From contig JAAROD010000004.1 of NCBI GenBank assembly GCA_012274445.1, forward strand, positions 2,852,001 through 2,916,000: a DNA stretch of 64,000 nucleotides, in the 5' to 3' direction. Shown one piece after another: positions 45,011 through 57,077 of the stretch (its first letter is position 1; each line of letters begins with the position of its first letter). Below the pieces are notes generated by a model, which worked only from the letters and a program-made list of their open reading frames with translations, was not told the origin of the DNA and searched no databases. The position numbers and the translations under genes are program-made. Source of the DNA: Sclerotiophoma versabilis. Lineage: Eukaryota > Ascomycota > Dothideomycetes > Pleosporales > Didymellaceae.

Positions 45011-47473
45011 ATAATCGAGCGATAAGACTTCGTACTCGAAGGTATTAGACGTAATTCAACTTCAGCGCGTGTAGGAAGAGAGGTTGTGACTTATGTGTCC
45101 TTTGCACGTTCCTGCTGGTCGCTAACAAACGTCGAGTGTGTGCCTCGCTTCTGACCTATCCTCTGATGCGCGATTGCAGCTGACTTCAAGTGTTGTCGTC
45201 GTCGCGGTGAATTAGGGCAATGAGCAATTAGGCTGATCTGCAGCTATGATCATGAAGGAAAGGAGGAGGAGGAGGAGGAGGATAAGTATGGCGCACACTC
45301 ATGTTCCCCCCTATGCGCTGCTTGCACAGCAGACCCCAATGCCCAATGCGCAGATGGCTTGTTGCTTATGTCTGCTAAAAGCTGTAAACAGGATCGTGGT
45401 GGGCAGGCGGCACAGCTAAAGTGGTTGCACGCACCCGGTTGAACTTCGGAACACCAGCGCCTGACAACCGTTTCCAGAGAGCGACTGAAGCAAATAAACC
45501 GTAAACGGTACCTCGAAATCTGGTTGATCGGACAAGTGAACTTGTTTTCAACGTCCTATGGTCGTATGTGGAAGTATAGACAAGAAGAATAATATATATT
45601 CACAATATGTATCAACATTAAGGGCTAGGCATATCGACATCATGCGAAATAAAGTTCATCACCGTTTCAGCCTTAGAGCTAATTGTCTACAGCCTGCTAT
45701 AATATCTTCCGGTCTTCTCTAATTACAGAAGCGTGGAATTGGTGCTAGATTGCAGGATATCGCAACGTGTAACGTGATCTTTCCCAAGCAGAGCTAAGTA
45801 GAGAAAGACCCGATTAGTAGTATTAGTAGCTACTGTAGCACTAAAGTTAAATACGCAAGATCAAAAGTATAGATTTCTGCGCGAAGGGCCGGTTGTCTTG
45901 GTCCTGATGAAACTTAATATCTCCCATGCTTCTCGGACGTGTGTGTATGCCACATAGTTCAGCGCGCTTCAGTCACGATTTGTGCAGATGTTCATATTAA
46001 TATCTGATCAAGGAAAGAGAAGCCTCAACTAGGCGCTTTATCTGTATACAGTACAGTGTAACACTACCATCATGTACAGTATTACCGAGTATTCATGTTT
46101 TCAATATAATCTTAGCAAAAACAGTTAGCTTGATTTGAGACGCTTGGTAGTGTCTGTTGATTCTGCACCGGTAATGGAGAGTATGTGCGGAATACCCCTA
46201 CTTTAGTATTATATTGGGCTGTTGGACACGTTGGCAGATACACAAACACTGAAAGTGGTCAGCGTACTCGTAAAGAACAAGTAGGTGCAGTAGTCTATAT
46301 ATACGTAAGAATATGCCCCCCCGTTATGCCTCCTGACGCATCTCAAGGAGTCAAACGATCGGTCTGACATCGTTTGTATCCATACACGATATCATAGAGC
46401 CACATTGACACATGCTACGTCACAAGGCCTGCCTCTCTACATCTTCACTGACTTCTGATGACTCCCGGCACGAGACTTCCCGAGAGCCACCAGCTAATTT
46501 ATCACGTATTGGGGATTACGCACGTTTCGCCAATCGTTATAATTACTGACTACTGACTACTGAATCTGGAACTAGGGATCAAGGCAGAGACTGGACTTGG
46601 CATAAGCACTAGATTTGAAGGGCGCTTAGAGCAGCGTCTTGATTTGGCTGACGAAAACATCCACGATGTTCGACAATTGCTTCCTTTCTTGAAAGTGCAG
46701 CTAAGGTGCGGTGTTAGTCAGATGTTAGGGAAAATAAGATAAAGAACGACACCTTGTTTCTCTGGGATTTCACCTCAGAAGCATCAAGCACATCTTTCAT
46801 GACTAAAACGGCTTCAACAGGCTACCACTTGTCATCCTGTATTGATTTGGTGTACGGAGAGCCACCCTTGCAACCTTGGCAGGGGCACAGTAAATAAGCA
46901 GAACCTGCGAGTAGCCTACCTACTTGATAGGATACGTTTACCGAATCCAATAACAGCCATTTAGCCGCGTTCGAGCAACGCAACATGTGGGCACGATGTT
47001 GCCCGCAGCCCATGTGGAAGGAATGGTACACCCGTGACACAACCAACCGGTTCTTAGCAGTGCACGCTGTAGTGTTCCGTTGCAGGGTGTCTCTGCACTT
47101 ACATGGTAGGATCTGCTCACAATAAAGGATCCGTATTAGTTGTCACCTGCCTCATACACTACGGTGAATCAAAAGGCTTGCTCTGGAACATTGTTGTGAT
47201 GATTAAGTACAATAGGATTGTGAGAGTTGATCCTACACAGGGACGCACGGTGCGCATGGTGGAGTTAACAACGATTAGGGCACAACGCCTCCAATGCAGA
47301 TCTTCTGTTGGACTCAACAGCAGTTCCTATGTACATTTTGCTTTGCCGCAGTACAGGCCATACAAGCTGAATCTGCAGAGCTTCTGATACCGATGGCGAC
47401 AAGAAAATAAATAGCGATATTCCGCGAGCATAACTCCAGTAACAATTTCTCACGACTTTCATATTTCTGTCAA
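45011..47473. other. Gene-poor stretch with a 5S fragment and a GGA microsatellite
   Basis: A (GGA)n run lies at about 45258-45282. The 5S fragment at 45522-45569 is listed separately. A minus-strand piece at 46822-47120 (GCGQHRAHMLRCSNAAKWLL) may be a Cys-rich relic but is not recognised. No intact gene is supported. Confidence 0.5.
45522..45569 (-). pseudogene. 5S rRNA 5'-end fragment, copy B
   Basis: Differs from copy A (19185-19232) at two positions and ends at the same point of 5S. Minus strand: ACATACGACCATAGGA, then ACAAG-TTCA-CTTGT (a perfect short stem), then CCGATCAACC. An AATATATATT box lies about 20-30 nt upstream, as in copy A. Sequence downstream of nucleotide 48 differs completely between the two copies. 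Confidence 0.7.
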
Positions 47474-50049
47474 ATGGATACCAAAGGAGATATTGGCAAA
47501 ACTAATCTTCTGCTTCATGAAATTGATTATCACTCAAATACCTACGAGGTACGCAATGCGTCTACGCAGCCTATTATACTTACATTTCCGGATCACATCG
47601 ACGCAGTTCGAGAAGGTCTTTTGGTAATGAATAGTATCGTGCCCCGAGGCTGGGAAAACCATCTGCACGACGAATTCATCAAGTTTGGCGCACCAGATAT
47701 TGGCCCGGCCTGGACTCATCATCCCCAAGAATCTGCTTTCCTGAGCGAGAAGCGATATGAGCGCGACATTCAACAGCGTAGTGCTGAATGGGAATCTGCA
47801 AATGAAGCTTTCAAATGTTGGGAGAAAGTAGCGGATCGCGCACGGATGCTACGCGAAGATCCAGAGGCGGAGTGGAGTCTTTTCTGGAGAAGTGAAGTGT
47901 TCATACTCTTCAGTAAGGAGGCACGTATGCAGCCAGGGTTCAAGTAAGCCTATGTTCCCTCCTTAGGGTTAGATGTCTTACATTCCCCCACAGGGGTGAA
48001 TATCGACATATCATGTATTGGTTGTTATGTTCTAACAGTGATCCAGTCCTACATTAGATTCTTGGACTCTGTGAGTATCAGGTTTCCGCTTGAATTAAGG
48101 GGCTTAAGGAAACTGACATTTGACATTAGTCATGAGAGCGTCAGATGGACTGAGTTCGACAACTAGAAACAATTAAATCTTCCGATCAAAAATCGAACGC
48201 AGCCTAAGCCTGACTAAACCTACGCATTTCCGATCCGGGATCTGCTGTCTTGTAGCCCGGAGGGGTTTGCACGAGACGAGCTCAGTCAAAGACTTTCTCT
48301 CCAGGTACTTGGAAACTTAGTTCGCGATAACATTTCATGCATGCCAACGACTGGTCTGAGAAGATGGATTACCGCACCTGATAAGACTACTTTGAACAGT
48401 GCTGACAAATCCTGCTTTCCCTGGGCTGTCGTTGAGATGAAACCATACGCTACAACTATTAACAAGTTCAAAGAGAGATGTTATTGCCAGGCAGCCAATG
48501 CTGCAGCTGCAGCCCTAGAAATGCAAATGCAATTGTTCAGCAAGATCGGTGACGGTGCCTTACCGCAGCCACCACCTATCATTGCTTTCACATGCGTTGG
48601 TCCTTACGTCAAGGTCTGGCTTATGTATCAAGACAAGCCGGGAGCAAATGGGAAGCCAATGAAGGTTAGTAACGTTCAGGTTTGTTGCTGCTTCAACTCT
48701 GACATCGCGTAGCGCATGGTCCGTATTTGGTCCACATCTGTTTTGCTAACCTGGGGAGTCGCATCACTACGCGCCATCATCTTGAACATGAACACGTGGG
48801 CATCAAGATTATTAAAGCCAAAACTACAGGCCTGCGTCTACAATGTTTCTCGAAGGTTGCAAGTAGAGAGTCAAGACCGCAATTTGCCGGCCTCCTCGAG
48901 TCGAGCTGCACCTTCATCTCCACCATGGACTGGCACTCCAGAAAGGCCCTCCACCTCTGAGGACCAATTCGTTCAAACTCATCCTCCACCTGCTTCTGGT
49001 TTGAGTACCCCAAGGGCCGCACAAAGACAAGAATCGTCTGCGTCAACTCCCATGCATGCGCGAGCCGATACTCCGAACAACCTGCTGCTGCCTTCTAATA
49101 CTGTGCAAAAAAACACTCCTAAAGTCCCTAGATCACCACTTGGGACTACTAATAGGGTTCCCGTGTTTGGTGCCCGTACTAGCTCCGATGAGGTTCAGTC
49201 AAGCAATCCTCCTAGCGCTGTAGGATCATCACCTCCCCATTCCACCTGCAAAGAGACCCCAAATATACCCACCAAGCTCCCAAATGGGTTGTTACAATCT
49301 ACTCCTACTCGATTACCAAGGAAAGCTTCTTCAAGACCATCCCGATATTACGACGCTGCTATCAACGATAGTTGTGCCCCATCAACGATCAAAGGCGCAG
49401 ATGGCACAGCAGTCACTAAAGGTAAGGGAAATCTTACCTTCTCAGAGAAGTCTGAGCGATCACAGGCTGCTGTTTGCGACCTGACCAGAGCTTTCGAGTC
49501 GAGTAGTCTTCAAGACGTGTCTGAAAGCCTTAGCAGCGATGCTAAAGGAGTGTCAAATGGCCAGGGCAGCACCAACAACATAAGCATCAATAACCTTTTT
49601 TTCAGTGGTGGTAGCACAACAAGAACACCAGGACTATTTGGACGGGCTACAGGTGGTGTACCAGGCCACAGCTCCCTCTTTGGTAGTCCCAGTCCTAACA
49701 ATGATACCAAAGCTGCAAAAGGCACTGACGTTCAAAACGTAAATAGAGCTGGACATCACACGAGCGGTTTAGGTATGGCTAATGACAGCAGTGGAGGCGG
49801 TCTCTTTGGACCATCAAAGCCACTGTTTTGGAATTTTTCAGGGGATCGAATGTAACCCAAGGTGACAAATCTAAGGATGAAACTGGGTCTGAATATGAAC
49901 CAGGCTCAGATGACGGCGAATCTGATTCCGACAATGAACCGTACTCTGTGGTCGCAACGGAGTCTGATACCGCATTTGAGCATGACCAGAAATCTGACTC
50001 AGACGACGATAGTTATTCTATGAATAGCTTAGACAGCTGGAAGCCATGA
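47474..50049 (+). pseudogene. PD-(D/E)XK-like protein with GLFG repeats, several stops
   Basis: A multi-exon gene. It starts MDTKGDIGKTNLLLHEIDYH; an intron (GTAAGC...CACAG) joins GFK to GEYRHIMYWLL. Later pieces read HESVRWTEFD, YAFPIRDLLSCSPEGFARD, then CFPWAVVEMKPYATTINKF and KERCYCQAANAAAAALEMQM. After a GTTAGT...GTAG intron comes RMVRIWSTSVLLTWGVASLR. The FPWAVVEMK core fits the E-x-K of fungal PD-(D/E)XK-like proteins. The Ser/Pro-rich C-terminus has FG motifs (GLFGRATGG, SSLFGSPSP, GGGLFGPSK), like FG nucleoporins. An acidic end (SDSDNEPY) is in another frame after a T/G run at ~49835. In-frame TAG at 48055 and 48164 and TAA at 48215 fit CAG/CAA changed by C-to-T. Confidence 0.5.
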
Positions 50050-53000
50050 GTGTATCGCTCTCGCAATCGTTGAACAGAATGCAGTTTCAAGTTTTCAAAG
50101 TAATCACACAAATGTCACGCCAGAATTTATCTCCAGTCCAAAAGACACAGAACGCTAAGAGCACCTAGAAGAAACATTTTGCGATGTAAGTGCATTACAT
50201 CGACCGGAAGGACTCTGTTTGCGTCTGATAACGGTTCCATGCATGTTACTGCGATTTGTCATCGCCACATAGTTTTAAGGCAGTCGGGAGTTATGACCGT
50301 CCCCGGATCAGTTGTTCAAGACTAGTCCCATGGTTATGTTGAGTACGTCCAGGATAGCTTAGTCAATGGGTTTGAAGCCCGCCTCCAAGATACCGAAAAC
50401 GCGAAGCTTCACGGTTCAATCCTCAAGACACTACTTCAACACACTGTGCTTCAAACTAGAGATTCTTCTCAGCTTCCTGTAGTCACGGATTAGAGGAGAC
50501 TAAGAGAAGACAGTATATAGCACCACAATACTAATATCTAGAGCTAGGCCTATGTCTTTCATCCAAATCAAAGTTTATTATAGCTCCAGTGTTTTATAGT
50601 GATAAGCTGTAATCTAGTTGAAACCCTTGCTGTTTTCTTTGTTGATTATGCTATTATTAGTCAGTATAAGCTTAGTTAAGGTTAGGTCTATAGAATTAAG
50701 CAGAGACTATTAGTTTAGCACAGCAGCAAAAGGAGTTTGAATTTAGCTATATAGTTCGAACAATAATACAATGATCATTCAACTGCCTTGGCCAGCTCAT
50801 TTATCAAACAATCAACAGTACCAGTCTTCTTAAGCGTGTCTTCCTTTCTGCTATGGCTCTACGCCGGGTCCCTCACGATCTTATTCGGCACAAATCAGGG
50901 AGGGGCGTCAATCAGGCATCTTCACTCCAGGTCTTGTATCGTACCAGATTTGATCTTTATGCTTAGAGTGTATAGATCGGATATTTTAGCGAGCTAGATA
51001 ACTACTATTACGGTGATCTATTGTGCGGACCACTGTCTTGTCCCAGATCAGATGGAACGTGGCATGCGACACGAGATCTTGAGCCGCGAGGGACAAATTT
51101 ATGAGCGATATCCACACCCATTATGGTTATCGTGCTTCTTGAGACTGATTTGGGTCTATTATGAAAGCCGCAGAAAGTTGTTGAAGGCCGAGGCTTGCTT
51201 CGGTGATTTTGTGTTAACGTGAGCGCTTGACTCTCGCATAGATTCTGCATCTAGACATTCATGGGGACCAGTAGAGTTTACCCATGTGTATCTCCCTTTC
51301 AGGTCTTCAAACATGATCAACTTTCTCAGTCTAGTTGGAACGAGTAATCAGAGAAGTTTTATCGTGCCTGCAAAAAAGAGTCAGATATGCATTTTTTGCA
51401 GTTTATACAGGAGTATAGAGATAAGTGAGTATGCCCGAATACTTTTGATTCAGTGGTCCCCATTCTCTCCATGGATCAAAGCATAGTTGTTGTAAACTCG
51501 GAAGGCAGGTAAGTTAACTAAGAGTGGTTGACTCCCATCAGTGACATGTTTGCCGTCCCATCTCAAATATGTGTAACGCAAGGTGTTTAGGGGATAGAAG
51601 CCCGAAACTCGTCCTTGAGTTCAATGTCCGGGTACCCCCTGTGTATAGCCGGCACCTGAGGTAAGCATGAGATTATAGCTTGACGTAAGCATTAGAACCG
51701 TGTGTGAGGCCAACCTGATAGCGGACTCAAATCTTATGTACTTAAATTGATGCTGCGGATCCGAGGGGAGTGTACACTGGTGTATAGCGTCAGACCTCCA
51801 CTTAATGGGCGTCCACTAAGGAAATAGAGTGTCTTCCGCAAGCCGTCCTCAACAGGGGTCCGATTTGTTTCCATTGCAGCTTCTGTTTCGTCCATATCGA
51901 AAGCCGTACAGTCGTACTCCTGGATTTCAACAGAGTACCAACCAAGTTCGTTGTTGGTGGGAAGAGTGAGCATTAGATTCGCAGAAGTAGGTAGTGACCT
52001 CAGGATAAGGTCTTAATCTAGAAAATTTAAGACTCAATCCCAAGGCCTTCCATGGTGCAGAGGCATAGCCACCAAGGGGAGGTTTTGGAGCCTTCCAAGA
52101 TCGGGATGGTTTCACTAGCGTCTATAATCCTGCACCATCGCTGCACGTAGTTCTGGTACTTTAGCCTTAATGTCAGGCCCTGAAGCCGGAGCCACCGAAG
52201 GAGAAGGTCACAACACAGGATAGTGAGATATAGGCAGCCACAGGGTCAATTGGTAGACTGTAGACTGTTCGTTGCCGAACAGCATACAGACTGGAGGAAA
52301 TCATGTATAGTGAGGTTATCCCGCATGAGGTGCCTTCCAGTCAATCCAGGTTGGGGAGCTCAAGAGGCCTGACACTTAATTGTTGAAGCTGAGAGACTGT
52401 TCTAATTGTTTGTAATATGTGTGGCTAGCTCTACTAAAGTAGCGCTTATACTTAAAGTTTGTACTTAGAATAGAAAGGAAATGAACTGCTATCTTAAAGA
52501 GTATAGGGTATTAACCAAAATCAACCGACTAAACTCGTGACAATAGGTATGGGGGTAGTATTAACAATGGTGTCGATCGTTGCAAGCCCTGTGCAAAGCA
52601 ATGAAGTAGAACCCCTCCCTGCAGAGCAATAAAGTAGAAACCGTCTTTGCAAAGAGATAGAGTAGTATGTAAGAAGGATAAAGGAGAGCTTAGGAGAGCT
52701 TGCTTATATTGTCAGACCATGTGCCTAACGGCGACGGATGAAGCCAGAGGCTCCGGGTACGGCTGGAGCCCATCTGTAGACCGGCCAAAGCAGCTGTACA
52801 TATACCTATAGGTGCTCAATCTCTAGTCTTCTAGCGATTAGTCTACTTGTCATCTCTTCGAATACAAGCCATACCCTCCTATCCCTACCTTCTCTTGTGG
52901 TTGTGTGACGCAATCCTTACCTATACCTTAACTGTCTAATTACTAAACTTATTAATAAACCAACTACACTAAGTACAGGGCTTATTACCTCTTTATTTAG

Positions 53001-53180
53001 AAAAATTTTAAGAAATAGCTTGTTCTTTTGCTAGTCTTTGAAACCTTAATCATATTTGCTAAGGCTAACTATTAGAGCATCAAGAGGGTAGAGAAGCTAC
53101 AGATAGTTACCTTTACTCTTAGCTAACCTCTACTCCCCCTAAGAATTGTTAAACAATGCTATGTTTTATGTAAACTGTTG
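50050..53180. other. Three-kilobase gene-poor stretch
   Basis: No gene recognised. It has a degenerate tRNA-like stretch at 50346-50435 and AT-rich tracts at 50500-50790 and 52380-52560. A GC-rich piece begins TGTCAGACC at about 52713 and may be an LTR fragment. Small minus-strand pieces such as 51734-51973 (LGWYSVEIQEYDCTAFDMDE) are unrecognised. Confidence 0.55.
50346..50435 (+). other. tRNA-like sequence, possible SINE head
   Basis: TAGCTTAGTCAATGGG resembles a polymerase III A box, and GGTTCAATCCT, about 50 nt on, resembles a B box. A GCTT/AAGC D-stem can form. No acceptor stem or anticodon arm pairs properly, so it is not a working tRNA. Confidence 0.25.
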
Positions 53181-53767
53181 CTAACAAGGCTTCTGAGTCT
53201 GCCAAATACCCCAGTAACTGGCTCTACGCTTCCTGGTCCGATTCTGACCTAAAGGGATGGTTTAATAAGCGAGTCTACAACGTTCCTCAGCTATCAAACC
53301 ATAACTCTCTTATTGCTAGCCTTCGTCGCCAGTCTCGCCTTGCAAGCTAGAACGCTCGAGACGCTTACGCTCAGGTCTCCTCTTTGGCTGCCGCTGCTCA
53401 ACAGAGTTCAAGCAGTACTCTCCTTAACTCGTGGTTCAACTCCTAGGTTAAGGAGTAGGCTAACAAGAACAGCATCAAGGTTCCCTAAGGCTCTAAGCGC
53501 AATAAACTAATTGCTCTTGCTTGCAAGCACCGTGTCTATCTCTACAGGGACTCTGCTTCCTCTACTGTTGCCTCTGCCTACGGCGCTCCCACCTCAAACG
53601 CCAACAGCGCTGCTGCTCACGCCACTAATAGCTTCGCTTACTACAACAACTTGGTCAAGCAGCAATTCAGTATTGCCACTAACGCTGCCGCCGCCTCCGC
53701 CAGTTCTGCTTCTAAGGTCGCTGCCGCTTCTGCCAGCTCGGCCACCAGCCAGTTGTTAAATACTTAA
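53181..53767 (+). pseudogene. Ish1/Msc1-type gene fragment with stops
   Basis: One plus-strand frame reads YPSNWLYASWSDSDLKGWFN, then RVYNVPQLSNHNSLIASLRR, the pattern of an Ish1 motif (a helical repeat of fungal stress/nuclear-envelope proteins Ish1 and Msc1). It continues with Ala/Ser-rich helices (SAAAHATNSFAYYNN, AAAASASSASKVAAAS). Four in-frame stops interrupt it (for example after RLAS, NSWFNS, VKE and KVP). Several fit CAG/CAA changed by C-to-T. The flanks are AT-rich, so it is probably a duplicate of a host gene inactivated by RIP. Confidence 0.55.
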
Positions 53768-55243
53768 TGATATCTAGGCTTGTTTAGTTAAGCTGAGCAC
53801 AGGTATAGGCTGAGGTTTGTGTTAGAACTCAGCTCCGGCCACTGGGATAAGACAACGAAAAGGTATTAATGTTCAGTTAGATAAGTGAACAGGCCGAAAC
53901 AGTACTTAAATCGTGAGCCAGCAGCCTGACAATTTGTTTAATTGATTCGGCTTATGTTAAACAATCTTAGAAAAGTATTTAGCAACATCCAACTCTTAAC
54001 AACTGTGCTGCTTATAATATTTACTATAGTTTTATCGTTTTATAGGGATAAGAGATAGGATTACATGAAAGCATATAAGTACGTGCCTACGTGCTCGCGT
54101 AAGTGACATGCTAGAGAATATCTAAGAGCTCTCTAGAGATTGTGCATTGCGTGTTACATAACCAATGCACAGCATGTGCAACATACTGAACTATTGTGGT
54201 ACTAGCTTAACACTATAGACCCCTCCACAAGGTTGACTGAGCGATAGAGTGTAGTACACATTTGTGATACCCATAGCTGTAGCATGTTATCCATACGATC
54301 CATCCTCTTATATCGTTCCCAATCGAACACTTAGAGCAGCAGGCCTCTCTCGGTCGATCAGAACGACAATACATCATCCAGTTCGCCACGGCGACCTCCG
54401 TCAAGCCGGTACCTGTGCCCTTCCTCTAACAATGCCGCGACTACATGCCTTTAGTACAGATAGTGTTAAAATCCTGCAGCATACTAACAAACTAGTCCTT
54501 GGAGCGCGTATAGCAGGCCGTGAGACCTGAAACGGAACAGCACCCATTATCTGAGTACAAAGGCTTGGTTATAGTTAACAGCCCACAAATTCCCTTGAGA
54601 TCACAAGACGCCTTCCGAACTCTCTTCTCCTCTTCATTCAAACGATAGCTGCACAACCAGAACAATACTATGCGCTCACACAAGCAGCAACCTGGGCTAC
54701 TCCATGCATGGTTTGCTTACTATTTCCCTATGAATAGGCAATATTGCAGCGCGATTTGTGAAGCTTCAAGCAATGCAACTTAAGCTATTTGAATCTGCAG
54801 CATACCCTCGTACTGACTACGCTTCTTAAAGGTCTTAAGGTTTACAAGTCTAGCTACTATAGACTTCTCTCTAGTTTAGTTTGTAAAAAGAAGAGAGTTT
54901 AAGCTCCAATCATTTAAAGGGAAAGCAAAGCGTAAAGGATAGAAAACGTTGATTGTAGATAGATAAGTCAAAAGATTGTCAGTAATAGCATAGCTCTATT
55001 AGAGCCACGTCAAGATATGAGGAGGCAGATACCAGAGCCACAAGTGATATCTTCCAGTTCACATCACGCAGTCTTTCGCTGTTGCGCAAATACCGGAAAA
55101 CCTTTGTAGCTTAAGAGATTAGCGTTGAATCGGCTCATTAAAAAATGACGACAGTTTCTTATGCAACTCTTCATCTGGTATGTAGGTGGAAGAGCCTGCG
55201 TTTATTACAGACGGGTTCTATGACTAAGTTTCTATGCTCGACT
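53768..55243. other. No gene recognised; right end of the island
   Basis: AT-rich DNA with short meaningless frames. From about 55.2 kb GC content rises and ordered genes begin. Confidence 0.55.
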
Positions 55244-56745
55244 CTAAGTCTTTGCAGCCTGTGCATCCAGCAGTTCCTGGCACTTTTGGTAAACGTCGAA
55301 GCTGTTCAAAGAGAGTGAGATGTCAGCACGGAAGAAATGAGATTTGCTGGCGAGGGTAGAAGAAAGCAGAAAACGTACCGGGCATCGTGAGCGAAGCGCT
55401 CGGCGACATTCGTAGGTACTGTAATGAGTCTAAGCATCCTCCTCGATACATGTAGTCGAGCGCAATGGGTATCAAGGAGACTATTTTACTTACTGTCAAC
55501 ACCCTCCTCGCAATACGCTGCAACTTCGCTCTGCACGTCCTTCTCCCATCCGGCAACGGCTCGCGACATGATTTGCACTCTGCTGGCGCGCTTGACGCGC
55601 ACGCGCTCGAACATGGCTAGGCGCTGCGGCAGGACCGTAGCGTCGGGTAGGCCCGAGAGTAGATAGCCGAGCGCGCCGGCGTCTTCGATCGCTTGGTTGG
55701 CGCCTTGACCACTAAAGGGGAGCATCTGTAGTGAGGTTTAGCACGTACTGGTTTTTTGAAGGCCCATCTTGTGGTTTTTATTCCCCTGATTGTAGAGCTC
55801 ACGTACCGGGTGGGCGGCGTCGCCGATGAGAACGGCACGACCAGCGGACCAGCGTGGAAGAGGCGCAAGGCTGTAAAGTGGCCACAGACTCACTTCTTCA
55901 GGTATGTCTAGAACTGCACGCAGCCGTGGGTGGAAATGAGCAAACTCGCGTAGGAGCCGAGCTTTGCATGCAGCTGGGTCCAGCTTGTCATCTGCAGCCG
56001 GAGACGAGGCGGCGGGGTCGACATGTACACCCACAAAGTTCTGCAGCGTGCCGTTGCGGCAAGGGTACCACATCAGATGAAGGGGCGGAGCGGAGACGTA
56101 CATGTGCATCGTCCCCGGTGGAGGCGGCAGGACATGCTTGGCGCCATTGCCGCTGTCTTGTAGAACAGACGTGGGTAGCACAAAGCGGAAGGCCGAGTAG
56201 CCGCTGCGTTGGGGCGGAGCGGGTCGATCTGTTGCTGTAGTTGTGGTTGTGGTTGTGGCGTTGGCTTGGAGAACGAAACCGCGCACGGCCGAATGAACTC
56301 CGTCGGCGCCAACAATCAGATCCGCCGTCAGCTCACCACCATCTGCGAACTTCACACGCCCCGTCTGTATGTCCACCTCCGTCACACTCGCACCTAGTCG
56401 TAGCGTCACTCGCTGCTTAGCAACTTGCATCAGCTCCGAATGCAAGTCTCTCCGGTGGATTGCATAGTAGTCGCCGTGCAGTGGCTGTGGGGGTCCAACC
56501 GCCTCCAGCGTCTCACCATCAATGCGTGCCATCTGCTTCATCGACACTGCACCTGCCCTCTCAAAATCAAAGCCGAGCTGTCGCAACACTCGACAGCCAT
56601 TCGGCGTTAGATTCAGTGCTGCTCCCACATCGCCTGCGAGCTGCGATTTTTCTACCACCGTCACTGTGTGGCCTGCTTGGTGAAGCGCCGCTGCCGCAGT
56701 GGCTCCACCAATCCCCGCGCCGACAACAACGACGTCGAGTGGCAT
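55244..56745 (-). CDS. FAD-dependent monooxygenase (salicylate-hydroxylase type)
   Basis: Class A flavin monooxygenase that would hydroxylate an aromatic substrate with NAD(P)H and O2. Four exons, 56745-55807, 55725-55494, 55418-55379 and 55301-55244, with canonical GTACGT/GTAAGT/GTACGT donors, give 422 residues. The N-terminal FAD site is VVVGAGIGG (G9-x-G11-x-x-G14). The second motif is LIVGADGVHSAVR, and the ribityl-binding LIGDAAHP ends at residue 313, at the first splice. The following exon starts MLPFSGQGANQAIEDA, and the short third exon gives PTNVAERFAHDA, both conserved. A low-complexity Thr run lies in the middle. It is divergent from the O-methyltransferase across 332 bp, which suggests shared control, and lies near the PKS: probably a tailoring enzyme for its product. 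Confidence 0.88.
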
Positions 56746-57077
56746 CGCAAATTAGAGGCTGAGAAAGTGCTTTCTTCAGTTTCGTGTATGGAATCCACGG
56801 ACGATGTGGGGGGTATCCGTCGTTGGTGACCACTCCATTCCCCGCCTTTCTCTAGATAACATGCTCTCGGCGTTACACTTGTCGGCCATTTTCTTTACTC
56901 TCTACAGCCGACTACTTCCGCAACTTTCCAAACCTCCTCCCGCTCGGTGACTTTTCTTCTCAGCCCTAGGCTTGTACAATCGGCAACTGGGGGATTTAAG
57001 GCGCAAAGGTAACGGTTAGATGGCCCTTGTCACCTAAACTGGACCCACGCTTTGCAAGCCACGCATCTCTGCCAAGT
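56746..57077. promoter_or_regulatory. Divergent promoter of the monooxygenase and O-methyltransferase
   Basis: 332 bp between two start codons facing away from each other, so both are probably driven from here. GGCGCAAAGG and CTCGGTGAC segments are present, but I could not assign a known transcription-factor site. Confidence 0.5.

Noticed and set aside
50346..50435. Functional tRNA gene
   Set aside because: A- and B-box-like motifs are present, but the acceptor stem and anticodon arm do not pair.
52713..52990. Second solo LTR starting TGTCAG
   Set aside because: The 3' end and any duplication could not be defined; only the start looks LTR-like.
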